NCBI RefSeq assembly: GCF_004216535.1
Contig: NZ_SGWX01000001.1
Location: 3,658,001 to 3,722,000 of the forward strand
Direction: 5' to 3'
Length of the DNA stretch: 64,000 bases
DNA from: Xylanimonas ulmi
Lineage (GTDB): Bacteria; Actinomycetota; Actinomycetes; Actinomycetales; Cellulomonadaceae
Of the stretch, positions 19,787 through 27,820 are shown piece by piece. The notes beneath the pieces are model-generated. The model was not told the origin of the DNA and made no database searches. It saw only the letters and a program-made list of their open reading frames with translations. The position numbers and the translations under genes are program-made. How positions within the stretch are numbered: position 1 is the stretch's first letter; each line of letters opens with the position of its first letter.

Positions 19787-21307
19787 ATGCTGTCCGCCCT
19801 CGTGACCATCGACCCGGCGTTCGTCGTCGGCCCGGTCCGCCCGCGCACGTTCGGCTCGTTCGTCGAGCACCTGGGCCGGTGCGTGTACACCGGCATCCAC
19901 GACCCGAGCCACCCGACCGCCGACGCCGACGGCTTCCGCGGCGACGTCGTCGACCTGGTGCGTGAGCTCGGCGTCACGACGGTGCGCTACCCGGGCGGCA
20001 ACTTCGTCTCGGGCTACCGCTGGGAGGATGGCGTGGGCCCGATCGCCGAGCGCCCGCGCCGACTGGACCTGGCGTGGCACTCGACCGACCCCAACCTCGT
20101 GGGCGTGGACGAGTTCGTGCGCTGGTGCCGCAAGGCGGACGTCGAGCCGATGATGGCGATCAACCTCGGCACACGCGGCGTGCAGGAGGCGCTCGACCTG
20201 CTGGAGTACTGCAACGCGCCCGTGGGCTCCTACTGGGCCGACCAGCGCGCGGCCAACGGCTCGCCCGAGCCCCACAAGATCCGCATGTGGTGCCTGGGCA
20301 ACGAGATGGACGGGCCGTGGCAGACGGGCCACAAGACGGCGCACGAGTACGGGCGGCTGGCCGCGGAGACCGCGCGCGCGATGCGCCAGATGGACCCCGA
20401 CCTGGAGCTGGTGGCCTGCGGGTCCTCCGGGTGGGGGATGGCGACGTTCGGCGCGTGGGAGCACACCGTGCTGACCGAGTCCTACGACCAGGTCGACCTC
20501 ATCTCGGCGCACGCCTACTACCACGAGCAGGACGGCGACCTCGCCTCGTTCCTCGCCTCGCCGGTCGACATGGACCGGTTCATCGACGACGTCACGGCGA
20601 CCGCGGACGCGGTGCGCGCGGCGGGCAAGCACACCAAGCGCGTCCACATCTCGTTCGACGAGTGGAACGTCTGGTACGTGGACCGCGCCGAGTCGCGTCC
20701 GCCGTCGGGCGACGACTGGCCGGTGGCGCCCGTGCTGCTGGAGGACCGGTACAACGTGGCCGACGCCGTCGTCGTCGGCGGGCTGCTCATCTCACTGCTG
20801 CGCCACACCGACCGGGTGCACGCGGCCTCGCTCGCGCAGTTGGTCAATGTGATCGCGCCGATCATGACCGAGCCGGCCGACCAGGGCGGGCGCGCGTGGC
20901 GGCAGACGACGTTCCACCCGTTCGCGCTCACCGCGCAGCACGCCAAGGGCGAGGTGCTGCGCCTGGCCGTGGACGCGCCCGAGCACGAGACCGCCAAGTA
21001 CGGGCGCGTGCCGGTGCTCGACGCCGTCGCCACGCATGACCCGGCCACGGGCGGCGTGAGTGTGTTCGCGGTCAACCGGTCGCTGACCGAGACCGTGGCC
21101 CTCGACGTCGACCTGCGCGGCTTCCCCGGCCTGCGCGTGGCCGAGGCGGTCACACTCTCCCACCCCGACCACACCTGGACCGCCACCCCCGACAACCCCA
21201 CCTCGGTGCGGCCGACCGCCAACCCCACCGCCACCGTCACCGACCACCACGCCACCACCCACCTCCCCCCGACCTCCTGGACCCTCCTCCACCTCACCCA
21301 CCCCTAA
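19787..21307 (+). CDS. abfA: GH51 alpha-L-arabinofuranosidase
   Basis: Hydrolyses terminal arabinofuranose from arabinan or arabinoxylan oligosaccharides; no signal peptide, so it acts in the cytoplasm on imported fragments. 506 residues. Acid/base Glu173 (GNEMDGPW) and nucleophile Glu292 (SFDEWNVWY) have nearly the same numbers as in well-studied GH51 enzymes (175 and 294). A barrel is followed by the C-terminal beta domain. ATG 19787 has GAGGAG upstream. Odd: the last ~50 codons are extremely C-rich and G-poor, giving a His/Thr/Pro/Asn-rich end. No arabinose operator is seen directly upstream, so it is probably read from the chvE promoter despite the hairpin. Confidence 0.95.
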   Translation: MLSALVTIDPAFVVGPVRPRTFGSFVEHLGRCVYTGIHDPSHPTADADGFRGDVVDLVRELGVTTVRYPGGNFVSGYRWEDGVGPIAERPRRLDLAWHSTDPNLVGVDEFVRWCRKADVEPMMAINLGTRGVQEALDLLEYCNAPVGSYWADQRAANGSPEPHKIRMWCLGNEMDGPWQTGHKTAHEYGRLAAETARAMRQMDPDLELVACGSSGWGMATFGAWEHTVLTESYDQVDLISAHAYYHEQDGDLASFLASPVDMDRFIDDVTATADAVRAAGKHTKRVHISFDEWNVWYVDRAESRPPSGDDWPVAPVLLEDRYNVADAVVVGGLLISLLRHTDRVHAASLAQLVNVIAPIMTEPADQGGRAWRQTTFHPFALTAQHAKGEVLRLAVDAPEHETAKYGRVPVLDAVATHDPATGGVSVFAVNRSLTETVALDVDLRGFPGLRVAEAVTLSHPDHTWTATPDNPTSVRPTANPTATVTDHHATTHLPPTSWTLLHLTHP

Positions 21308-21317
21308 CCCCACCCCC

Positions 21318-21335
21318 GAGATACCGGTCCTCGGT
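21318..21335. repeat. Single copy of half of a palindromic terminator-like element
   Basis: GAGATACCGGTCCTCGGT, identical in inverted orientation to part of the large inverted repeat at 48009-48107. Here only one arm exists, with its C-run flank, 11 bases after the abfA stop. Confidence 0.75.
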
Positions 21336-21390
21336 CATGGGTCGTCGTTCTGGTGACCGGGTGCAGTTCAGGCGGTGAAGCCCCGTGGAG

Positions 21391-23253
21391 TCATTCGCTC
21401 CCGCTCGATGGCGGCCGGATTCCCACGCGGAGTGCTTCAGAGATCACGGCGCGCACCAGCTCAGCCCTCTGGTCGTCAAGTGACAGGTCGACCACAGTGA
21501 CGGGAGCTGTGTACGTCTTCTCGCGTAGGGACCAGGCGTGCGGCTGCCACGAACCGCGCCCCAGAAGTCCTTCGAACGTGACGGACCGCGCACGATGGTC
21601 GGTGGTCTTGACGACGTACCCCGCAGCCTGCCAGGCACGAACGTGGGGACGCTGCCGACCGCCCCCTCCGCCCTTGGCCCACCATGCGTCACCGCCCGTC
21701 CTGCGTGCCGCCTTCGGGCTCCGAACAGCAGTCTCGGGCAGCCCAGGCGGCCCGAGGATCTCGTCGATCTCGGAAAATGTCAGCGTGACCTCGTTCTCTG
21801 GCCGGGCAACGAGGGCTTCGTAGAGCGGGTAGTACCTTGAGCTAGCCCTCGGCGGCATGCCCGCATTCGACTCCGACCAGGTCGACTCAAGAAGTGACTG
21901 GAACTCCTCTGGACTGTGGGCCGGGTCTTCATGCACCGACGGAAGGTGAAGCGTCTCAACCGCAAGGTGATCGAGGCTCGACGTCGCAAGGCCGCAAAGC
22001 TGAGCCTGCAGGTTTTCGATCAGCGCCGACCGGCGCACCTCGCTCGCCAGGACGACGTTGTCGGTGATCCTCCAATCACCGTCCCACCGGAGCCGCAGCG
22101 CCCTAGAGATGCCAAGAAGCGACTCGGCGTCCACGCTGGCCACCCCCAGCACGAGTAGCCTGAGGTGCTCCCGGGTAATCTCGGCGGCCTGCACGACGTG
22201 GGTCATCACATCACCCAGCGTGAGGCCCGTGGCCTCCGCTGCCGAGAGCATGGCTGAGAGGACCTTTCGGCCGACAAGGTCACTAAGTGCTCTCGCTCGC
22301 GCGACGTCGGGCATGGAGTGCTTGTCGGCCCTGAACGGCGGCAGCAGCGCGCCCCGCAACCCGGGCGGGATGTCATCGTGATCCAGGGTCCAGACGGCGA
22401 GCGTCACCCGGTCTGCTGGGGCGATATCCGCGAGACCCGATGCGGAGGGCACGTCGCGGGCTGCCAACGCCATGGGACTCCGCGCGCGCAGGTACAGCTC
22501 TGCGCGACTCGCCAGCACACGAAAGCGTCCGCCCAGGAGGTTGACGTACCGGTCCCAGAGGGCGTCTCCACGGTGGCACGGGCACGCGCATGCGATGGAC
22601 CCCGCGGGGCGCTCCTTCGGTTGGCACGTGCACCCCGCCGGCAGATGCTCGACCGTGGCGGCCGCCCGCAACTCATGAAGCTCAGCATGGAAGCCCCGCC
22701 CGGTTACACCGTGCCACTGCCACGTGGTCCACAAGACCTCCGGTAGCCACGCGACCACCGCCTTGTACGCACTGCGGAACTGCTGCTCGATGTGGTTCAG
22801 ACGCGCCTCCCTGTCTGCCGACTCACCCTCGCCCGGGCGCCCGCTCGGATGGTGCCAAGGCGGCGCATAGCGGGAGGAGATGTCGTGGGTCGGAAGGCGG
22901 CGCAGCTCGTTCAGCCACCTCGGTGTGGACTCGGCGTCGGAGCGTCCCACCAGGGCTGGTGGAAGCCTGTCCTGCACCAACCACCGCAGCCTGCTGTCCA
23001 CCCAGGGCACCCACGGTTCATGACCTATCGCACTCCGATGGGCAGAGCACGCCTCACCGTCCGCCCGCGCCGCCTCTTCGGACAGTGCCACCTGAATCTC
23101 GGGCCATGAGGGCAGACGGGTACTGCTCGGTATCTCCGTAGGATTGCGTGCCACCTTGAGGGCTGTCTCTAGATCCGAGCTGCGAGGTTCGGAAGAGCAA
23201 AAACCTAGGAAAAACAACATCCGGGCGATCAGACGCGCGAGACTCGTGTCCAT
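21391..23253 (-). CDS. Unknown 620-residue protein with a Cys/His cluster and a C-terminal WW-AW domain
   Basis: No function can be assigned to the whole protein. ATG 23253 is chosen because the open frame upstream changes composition and crosses the divergent promoter. Residues 1-200 are largely helical and Trp-rich (WVPWVDSRLRWL, WLPEVLWTTWQWHG). A likely zinc knuckle follows: C208, C210, C222, C224, C226, H227. Residues 230-440 are helical with an HTH-like feel. The C-terminal part (474-562) has YYPLYEAL, LTFSEIDEILG, DAWWAKG and VRAWQAAGYVV, a pattern I associate with the DUF7662 type domain of mobile-element and defence proteins (recalled, not searched). G+C is visibly lower than in flanking genes, and an IS remnant is nearby, suggesting transfer. 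Confidence 0.75.
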   Translation of the reverse strand: MDTSLARLIARMLFFLGFCSSEPRSSDLETALKVARNPTEIPSSTRLPSWPEIQVALSEEAARADGEACSAHRSAIGHEPWVPWVDSRLRWLVQDRLPPALVGRSDAESTPRWLNELRRLPTHDISSRYAPPWHHPSGRPGEGESADREARLNHIEQQFRSAYKAVVAWLPEVLWTTWQWHGVTGRGFHAELHELRAAATVEHLPAGCTCQPKERPAGSIACACPCHRGDALWDRYVNLLGGRFRVLASRAELYLRARSPMALAARDVPSASGLADIAPADRVTLAVWTLDHDDIPPGLRGALLPPFRADKHSMPDVARARALSDLVGRKVLSAMLSAAEATGLTLGDVMTHVVQAAEITREHLRLLVLGVASVDAESLLGISRALRLRWDGDWRITDNVVLASEVRRSALIENLQAQLCGLATSSLDHLAVETLHLPSVHEDPAHSPEEFQSLLESTWSESNAGMPPRASSRYYPLYEALVARPENEVTLTFSEIDEILGPPGLPETAVRSPKAARRTGGDAWWAKGGGGGRQRPHVRAWQAAGYVVKTTDHRARSVTFEGLLGRGSWQPHAWSLREKTYTAPVTVVDLSLDDQRAELVRAVISEALRVGIRPPSSGSE

Positions 23254-23291
23254 GGCCTCGACTGTACGCCCGGGGGAGTCTTCGGTAGAAA

Positions 23292-23317
23292 TCACAGCGT
23301 CATAGCAGATGCTGTGA
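23292..23317. promoter_or_regulatory. Palindrome in the divergent region of the island
   Basis: TCACAGC-N12-GCTGTGA, located 39 bases upstream of the 620-residue protein gene and about 87 bases upstream of the 93-residue gene. Position between divergent genes suggests an operator for both. Confidence 0.5.
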
Positions 23318-23361
23318 ATATGTACCTGGTCAAGCGGGGAACAGCGCGGCAGGATGGCTCT

Positions 23362-23384
23362 TGCGGGCGGGACAGGCGCCCGCA
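23362..23384 (+). other. 5-prime leader hairpin before the 93-residue gene
   Basis: Perfect 8-bp stem TGCGGGCG/CGCCCGCA with a 7-base loop, ending only six bases before the ribosome binding site CAGGAGA. Could act as an attenuator or translation control element. Confidence 0.45.
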
Positions 23385-23403
23385 GGACGACAGGAGATTG
23401 CAC

Positions 23404-23685
23404 ATGGCACAGCGAGCAGTCCGCACCGTTCGTGCGCGCAGCTTCCCGAGGGGGCGGCGGACCGGTCGCCGCAGACATCCGAGCGGCCGCTGCCTCGGCA
23501 AGATCCGGTACCGGGACCACGGGGAAGCTATCGTCGCGCTCCACTCGACCCAGGCGAGGGCCCGGCGCGACCTCACTGACGCAGGCCGAACGAGTCGCCA
23601 CGAGCAGCGGGTGTATCCGTGCGCCCGCTGCTCCGGATGGCACCTGACGTCCTGGCAGGCAGCGGAGCAGCCGCTTCCTGCGTGA
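23404..23685 (+). CDS. Small basic zinc-ribbon-like protein of mobile elements
   Basis: 93 residues, strongly basic N-terminus. The core GKIRYRDHGEAIVALH is followed by YPCARCSGWHLTSW, a Cys-x2-Cys-x2-WHLT motif seen in many short proteins carried by actinobacterial phages and integrative elements; their function is not known. CAGGAGA is seven bases before the ATG. First of three small genes on the plus strand, divergent from the 620-residue gene. Confidence 0.7.
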   Translation: MAQRAVRTVRARSFPRGRRTGRRRHPSGRCLGKIRYRDHGEAIVALHSTQARARRDLTDAGRTSRHEQRVYPCARCSGWHLTSWQAAEQPLPA

Positions 23686-23729
23686 ATCTCAGAGAGCCGC
23701 AGACCGAAACCGGAAGGGAGGTGAACGTC

Positions 23730-23819
23730 TTGAGCCTCATCGCAGCACTCCTCGGCAGCCTGCTCCACTGGCTGGCCGACAGGGTCCTCGCGTGGCTTCT
23801 CGCAGCGGCCACCGCGTAG
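23730..23819 (+). CDS. 29-residue hydrophobic membrane peptide
   Basis: Tiny peptide consisting of one probable membrane helix (SLIAALLGSLLHWLADRVLA and a short Leu/Ala tail). A very strong ribosome binding site, AAGGGAGGTG (23714-23723), stands six bases before TTG 23730, which decides the start over the GTG at 23721 embedded in that site. The size and design resemble type I toxins and other membrane microproteins, but no antitoxin was proven. Followed by a hairpin. Confidence 0.6.
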   Translation: MSLIAALLGSLLHWLADRVLAWLLAAATA

Positions 23820-23828
23820 CAGAGTCGG

Positions 23829-23873
23829 CGCGTGTGCGGCGGATGCCGGGTCCCCGACCCCGTCGCACACGCG
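23829..23873. terminator. Long-loop hairpin after the membrane peptide gene
   Basis: Ten-bp arms CGCGTGTGCG/CGCACACGCG with a 25-base loop containing a further short stem. Candidate terminator, or the core of a small antisense RNA. Confidence 0.45.
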
Positions 23874-23943
23874 TCGCCGGTTCCGGCAACCCACTCGGGC
23901 TCCGGCGCCGGACGAGCGCACAAACACAGGAGATGTGAGGAAG

Positions 23944-24126
23944 ATGGCGAAGAACATCGGCGGACGGCGCGCTGGCGCGGTTACCAATCGCGTCCAGTTC
24001 GAAACGCCCGGCGGAACGTACGTCAAGACCGACCGGCTAGGCGTCATCATCTCGGTGAAGAAGTCCCCCGGCCCTTACCGAGGAGTGGCGAAGGTGAGTG
24101 CCCCGCCCAAGCCCGCGGGCCGCTGA
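23944..24126 (+). CDS. Small basic protein of the AKNIGG(R)RxGAVxxR type
   Basis: 60 residues starting MAKNIGGRRAGAVTNRVQFE with a C-terminal GVIISVKKSPGPYRGVAKV. This matches a widespread family of short uncharacterised proteins whose usual form ends in VKxxxxPFKGVRKE; they occur singly near mobile or accessory genes. The ribosome binding site AGGAGATG lies about ten bases upstream, preceded by a second ATG at 23935 that is less favourable. Third small gene of the island. Function unknown. Confidence 0.65.
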   Translation: MAKNIGGRRAGAVTNRVQFETPGGTYVKTDRLGVIISVKKSPGPYRGVAKVSAPPKPAGR

Positions 24127-24212
24127 ACATGAGACTCCACGGGCCCATGCCAGATGGCGCAAGCTCGGCTTGGTAGTGGCGACGGCGGCCACGCGCGCAC
24201 GCTCCTGACACA

Positions 24213-25439
24213 GTGTCTCGGCCTCGTGCTCAAGTGCGCCACGGCCCTGGCTGCCGCGGTCGCACGCAGCGCGGCCACCGCAGTTTGGTCGTCATCGACC
24301 TCCGCGATCGTGGCGGCCAAGGACGGCCACACGGACGAGCGCGCGGCGACCGATCGGACGCGCGAGATGCCCCACCAGCGCGGGCAGAGGCCCGCGCATG
24401 GTTGGGGCAGGTCCCGGACCCGCACTCGAAGTTCGGGCGCAGGTACCCGCTGGTGAGCGTGCTCGCACTGGTCCTCGCGGCGGTGGCCCTCGGCGCGCAC
24501 GATCAACCGGGTCCTGGAGAAGATTAACCACGCCCGGTTCGACGAGATCACCCATGCCTGGCTTGCCGACCGGGCAGCGCGCACCGGTGCCGTGCGTGGG
24601 CGCCGCGGGGTGCGGGCGCCGATCCGTGGCCTGGCGATGGACGGCAAAACGTTACGCTGCGCCCGCACGAGCGCCGGTGGGCGCCTCGTGGCCGAGCAGA
24701 TGTTCGCTGCTGCGTGGCACGACACCGGCGTGGTCGCCGAGCAGGACCGGATCGTGGGCGGGGACGCGACCGGCGCGTTGGCGCCCCTGGTCGAACGGCT
24801 CCACACGCGCGGCGAGCTCGGGCCGGATGTATGCGTGACGGTGGACGACAAGCACGCCCAACGGTCCATGGCCGATGCCGTGCGCGACACGAGCACGCAC
24901 TTCTTGGTCACGATCAAGGACAACCAGCCCACGCTCCGCACGCAGATCGCGGCCCTGGACTGGGACGCCGTGCGTGCCTACGCCACCCGGGATCGGGCGC
25001 CCGGGCGCGTCGAGGAACGCACGGTGCGTACCGTGACACTCGGCGTACACCTGCATGGGTGCGGGTGGCGAGACGTTGCCCAGGTCGGGCAAGTCACCCG
25101 CCGGACCCTGCGGAAGAAGACGCCGACGGCCGAGCCGTCCTGGACCCAGGAGACCGTGCACATCATGACCTCGCTGCCCGCCGGGCGCGCAGGCATCGCG
25201 ACGATCGGCGACCTGGTCAGGATGCACTGGGCATCGAGAACCGTGTCCACCACGTGCGCGACATGGCCATGGGTGAGGACCACCACACGGCGCGCACTGG
25301 GAACCCGGCCGCGAAGTGGTCCTGCGTGTGCAACCTCGTCCTGGGCCTCCTACGCCAAAGCGGCGCCAAGAACATCGCCGCAGCACAAGCGTCCACGAAC
25401 CGGGATCCCGCGAAGTTCCTCGCCCTCATCGCGACATAG
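24213..25439 (+). pseudogene. Decayed ISAs1-family (H-repeat type) DDE transposase
   Basis: Transposase remnant in three frames. N-terminal piece: GQVPDPHSKFGRRYPLVSVL up to about 24497. It then jumps frame at 24494-24500 to TINRVLEKINHARFDEITHAW, with about 45-50 residues missing compared with relatives, an internal deletion. The middle carries MDGKTLRC (first catalytic Asp), VTVDDKHAQRSM (second) and TIKDNQPTL. At 25229-25231 a single G is missing in CACTGG-GCATC, so HW is separated from GIENRVHHVRDM (catalytic Glu) and the end NIAAAQASTNRDPAKFLALI. Two independent lesions mean it is inactive. Terminal inverted repeats were not identified. Confidence 0.88.
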
Positions 25440-25496
25440 CGCAAGCCAGGTCACGACCAGGAAAAGAACGCCGAGCCCCTGGGGTTAGATGGGAGT

Positions 25497-26216
25497 GTGG
25501 GTGATGGGGTGGACGGCGTGGGGCGGCGGGGGCGGCGGCCTGCGGGGCAGGAGACGCGCGGGGCGATCCTCGCCGCCGCGCGCGAGGAGTTCCTCACTCA
25601 GGGGTACGACGCCGCCTCGATGCGCGCTGTCGCCCGCCGCGCCGGAGTGGACCCGGGTACGGTGCGCCACTGGTTCGGCGACAAGGGGCGGCTTTTCGCC
25701 GCCACGGTCGGCCTGTCCGACATCGACCCGGGCGCGCTCATGCGCGCCGCCGTCGAAGGCCCGCTCGACGGCATCGGCGAGCGGATCGTGCGCCGCGTGC
25801 TGGAGGTCTGGGACGCCGACGACGGCGGCGCCGGCATCCGCATCGCGCTGCCCGTCGTGCTGGGCGACCCCGAACGGCGGGCGCTGCTGCCGCAGTTCCT
25901 CGGGGCCGAGGTGCTCGGCCCGATCGCAGCCCGGCTCGACCCGAACAGCGCGCGACTGCGGGCCTCGCTCGCCGCGACACAGATGGTCGGCGTGCTGCTG
26001 GCGCGCTACGTCGTCGGGCTCGACCCGATCGCGTCGATGCCGGCGCGCGAGGTCGCGGCCATCGTCGGGCCCACGCTGGAGCGGTACCTCGTGGGCGAGT
26101 TGACGGGCGGGCGCTCCCGCGGCGTCAGGGCCGACGGCGTCACGGGTGACGGCGATCACGTCGACTCCCTTGCGCCCGGGCCCTTGCGGGCGCACAATTC
26201 CCCGCATGGTGAATAA
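25497..26216 (+). CDS. TetR-family regulator of the adjacent ABC exporter
   Basis: 239 residues. The N-terminal helix-turn-helix domain (TRGAILAAAREEFLTQGYDA, SMRAVARRAGVDPGTVRHWF) is clear, followed by a TetR_C-like ligand domain (PERRALLPQFLGAEVLGPIA). It precedes an ABC-2 exporter and its end overlaps the ATPase start by 11 bases, so it probably represses its own operon and responds to an exported toxic compound. Start GTG 25497 is uncertain: GTG 25509 or other in-frame sites a few codons on are possible, and no good ribosome binding site is visible. Confidence 0.88.
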   Translation: MGDGVDGVGRRGRRPAGQETRGAILAAAREEFLTQGYDAASMRAVARRAGVDPGTVRHWFGDKGRLFAATVGLSDIDPGALMRAAVEGPLDGIGERIVRRVLEVWDADDGGAGIRIALPVVLGDPERRALLPQFLGAEVLGPIAARLDPNSARLRASLAATQMVGVLLARYVVGLDPIASMPAREVAAIVGPTLERYLVGELTGGRSRGVRADGVTGDGDHVDSLAPGPLRAHNSPHGE

Positions 26217-26997
26217 CTCGCCGAGCGGCGCGGGCGCGACCCCGGCGCCCCCGTCCGCGCCGCCCGCTGTGCGCGTGCGCGGGCTGACCGTCGTCCGCGG
26301 CGGCAGCACGATCCTCGAAGGCCTCGACCTCGACGTGCCGAGCGGTCGGGTCGTCGGACTGCTGGGCCCGTCGGGCTCCGGCAAGACGACGCTCATGCGC
26401 TCGATCGTCGGCGTCCAGGCCAATGTCACGGGCGACCTGCAGGTGCTCGGCGCGCCCGCGGGGTCGCCGTCGCTGCGCCGCCGCGTCGGGTACGTGACGC
26501 AGTCGGCCTCGGTCTACGCCGACCTGTCGGTCACCGAGAACCTGCAGTACTTCGCGGCGCTCGCGGGCCTGCGGGGGGCGGCGGCGCGCGGCGCGGTCGC
26601 GGCCGCCGTCGACGCGGTCGACCTCGGTGGGCATGAGCGCCAGCAGGTCGTCACCCTCTCGGGCGGCGAGCGCTCGCGCGTCTCGCTCGCCGGAGCGCTC
26701 GTGGCCGACCCCGAGCTCCTGGTGCTCGACGAGCCCACTGTGGGCCTCGACCCGGTGCTGCGCCGCGACCTGTGGACGATGTTCCACCGGCTCGCCGACG
26801 AGGGGCGCACGCTGTTGGTCTCCAGTCACGTCATGGACGAGGCGGCGCGGTGTGACCGGCTGTTGCTGCTGCGCGCGGGCACGCTCGTCGCCGACACCAC
26901 GCCCGACGCGCTGCTCGCCGAGACCGGCGCTCCCGACGCCGAGCGGGCGTTCCTGACCCTGATCGACCGCGCGCACACCGACGCAGGCGCCCGATGA
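26206..26997 (+). CDS. ABC-2 type exporter ATPase
   Basis: 263 residues, cytoplasmic ATPase of a drug- or polyketide-type exporter. Walker A GPSGSGKTT, Q-loop VTQSASVYADLS, signature LSGGERSRVSLA, Walker B LLVLDEPTVGLD and switch His (SSHVMDE) are intact. ATG 26206 overlaps the end of the TetR gene; its own stop overlaps the permease ATG (ATGA). A short Pro/Ala-rich N-terminal extension precedes the ATPase domain. Confidence 0.92.
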   Translation: MVNNSPSGAGATPAPPSAPPAVRVRGLTVVRGGSTILEGLDLDVPSGRVVGLLGPSGSGKTTLMRSIVGVQANVTGDLQVLGAPAGSPSLRRRVGYVTQSASVYADLSVTENLQYFAALAGLRGAAARGAVAAAVDAVDLGGHERQQVVTLSGGERSRVSLAGALVADPELLVLDEPTVGLDPVLRRDLWTMFHRLADEGRTLLVSSHVMDEAARCDRLLLLRAGTLVADTTPDALLAETGAPDAERAFLTLIDRAHTDAGAR

Positions 26998-27716
26998 GCC
27001 TGACGATCGCGACGGCGAGCCGGGTGCTCGGCCAACTGCGCCACGACCACCGCACCGTGGCCCTCATCCTGCTGCTGCCGTGCCTCATCGTGGGCCTGGT
27101 CGCGTGGATGTTCGACGGCACACCGGTGCTCGACCAGTTCGGCCCGGTGCTCGTCGGGTTCTTCCCGCTCTTCGTGATGTTCCTGGTCACGAGCGTGGCC
27201 ACGCAGCGCGAGCGGTCGAGCGGCACGCTCGAACGCCTCATGACCACGCCGCTGCGCAAGGGCGACCTCGTGGCCGGCTACGCGCTCGCCTTCGGCGGGC
27301 TCGCCGTCGTGCAGGCATTCGTCGTCGTCGGATTCGCGCTGGGCGTGGGCATGGACGTGGCCGGGTCGCTCGGGCTGGTGGTGCTGGTCGCGCTGCTCGA
27401 CGCCGTGCTGGGCTGCACGCTGGGCCTGGCGGCCTCGGCCGCGGCGCGCACCGAGTTCCAGGCCGTGCAGATGATGCCGGCGGTCATCATCCCGCAGATC
27501 ATCACGTGCGGGATCCTCATGCCGCGCGACCAGATGCCGCAGATCCTGGAGTGGATCAGCCGCGTGCTGCCGCTGACCTACGCGGTCGAGGCGCTGCAGC
27601 ACCTGGCGGCTGGTGCGCAATGGGCTGACGTGCGGGGAGCGATCGGCGTGATCGTGCTGTGGATCGTGGGCGCCGTGGTGCTGGGCGTGCTGACGCTGCG
27701 CCGTCGCACCGAGTGA
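26994..27716 (+). CDS. ABC-2 type exporter permease
   Basis: 240-residue membrane protein with six hydrophobic segments and the ABC2_membrane pattern: a first helix (VALILLLPCLIVGLVAWMF), the cytoplasmic motif ERSSGTLERLMTTPLRKGDL, and a C-terminal VLPLTYAVEALQHLA. Forms the export channel with the preceding ATPase. Substrate unknown. Confidence 0.9.
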   Translation: MSLTIATASRVLGQLRHDHRTVALILLLPCLIVGLVAWMFDGTPVLDQFGPVLVGFFPLFVMFLVTSVATQRERSSGTLERLMTTPLRKGDLVAGYALAFGGLAVVQAFVVVGFALGVGMDVAGSLGLVVLVALLDAVLGCTLGLAASAAARTEFQAVQMMPAVIIPQIITCGILMPRDQMPQILEWISRVLPLTYAVEALQHLAAGAQWADVRGAIGVIVLWIVGAVVLGVLTLRRRTE

Positions 27717-27730
27717 GGGCGCGCGCCGTC

Positions 27731-27760
27731 GGGGCGCACGCGAGCGGCGGGCGACGCCCC
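27731..27760. terminator. Weak hairpin after the ABC exporter
   Basis: Six-bp arms GGGGCG/CGCCCC with an 18-base loop, located between the exporter and the ytfQ promoter. Confidence 0.3.
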
Positions 27761-27806
27761 GCGGACGTTCACCAAATTGTGACCCGAGGCACTTCTCCGC
27801 GCCACG

Positions 27807-27820
27807 TGTGAGCGTTAACA
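27807..27820. promoter_or_regulatory. LacI-type operator before ytfQ
   Basis: TGTGAGCGTTAACA, the 14-base core of the arabinose operators with one base changed in the centre. TAACAT at 27816-27821 is the presumed -10 box; TTCTCC-like sequence upstream is a poor -35. Links the second importer to the arabinose regulon across the inserted island. Confidence 0.75.

Noticed and set aside
23254-23643. N-terminal extension of the 620-residue protein up to 23643
   Set aside because: It would run through the divergent promoter region and the 93-residue gene, and its composition differs; ATG 23253 starts a plausible hydrophobic N-terminus.
27807-27820. CRP-type site (TGTGA) before ytfQ
   Set aside because: The second half is TTAACA rather than TCACA, and the whole core matches the two arabinose operators better.
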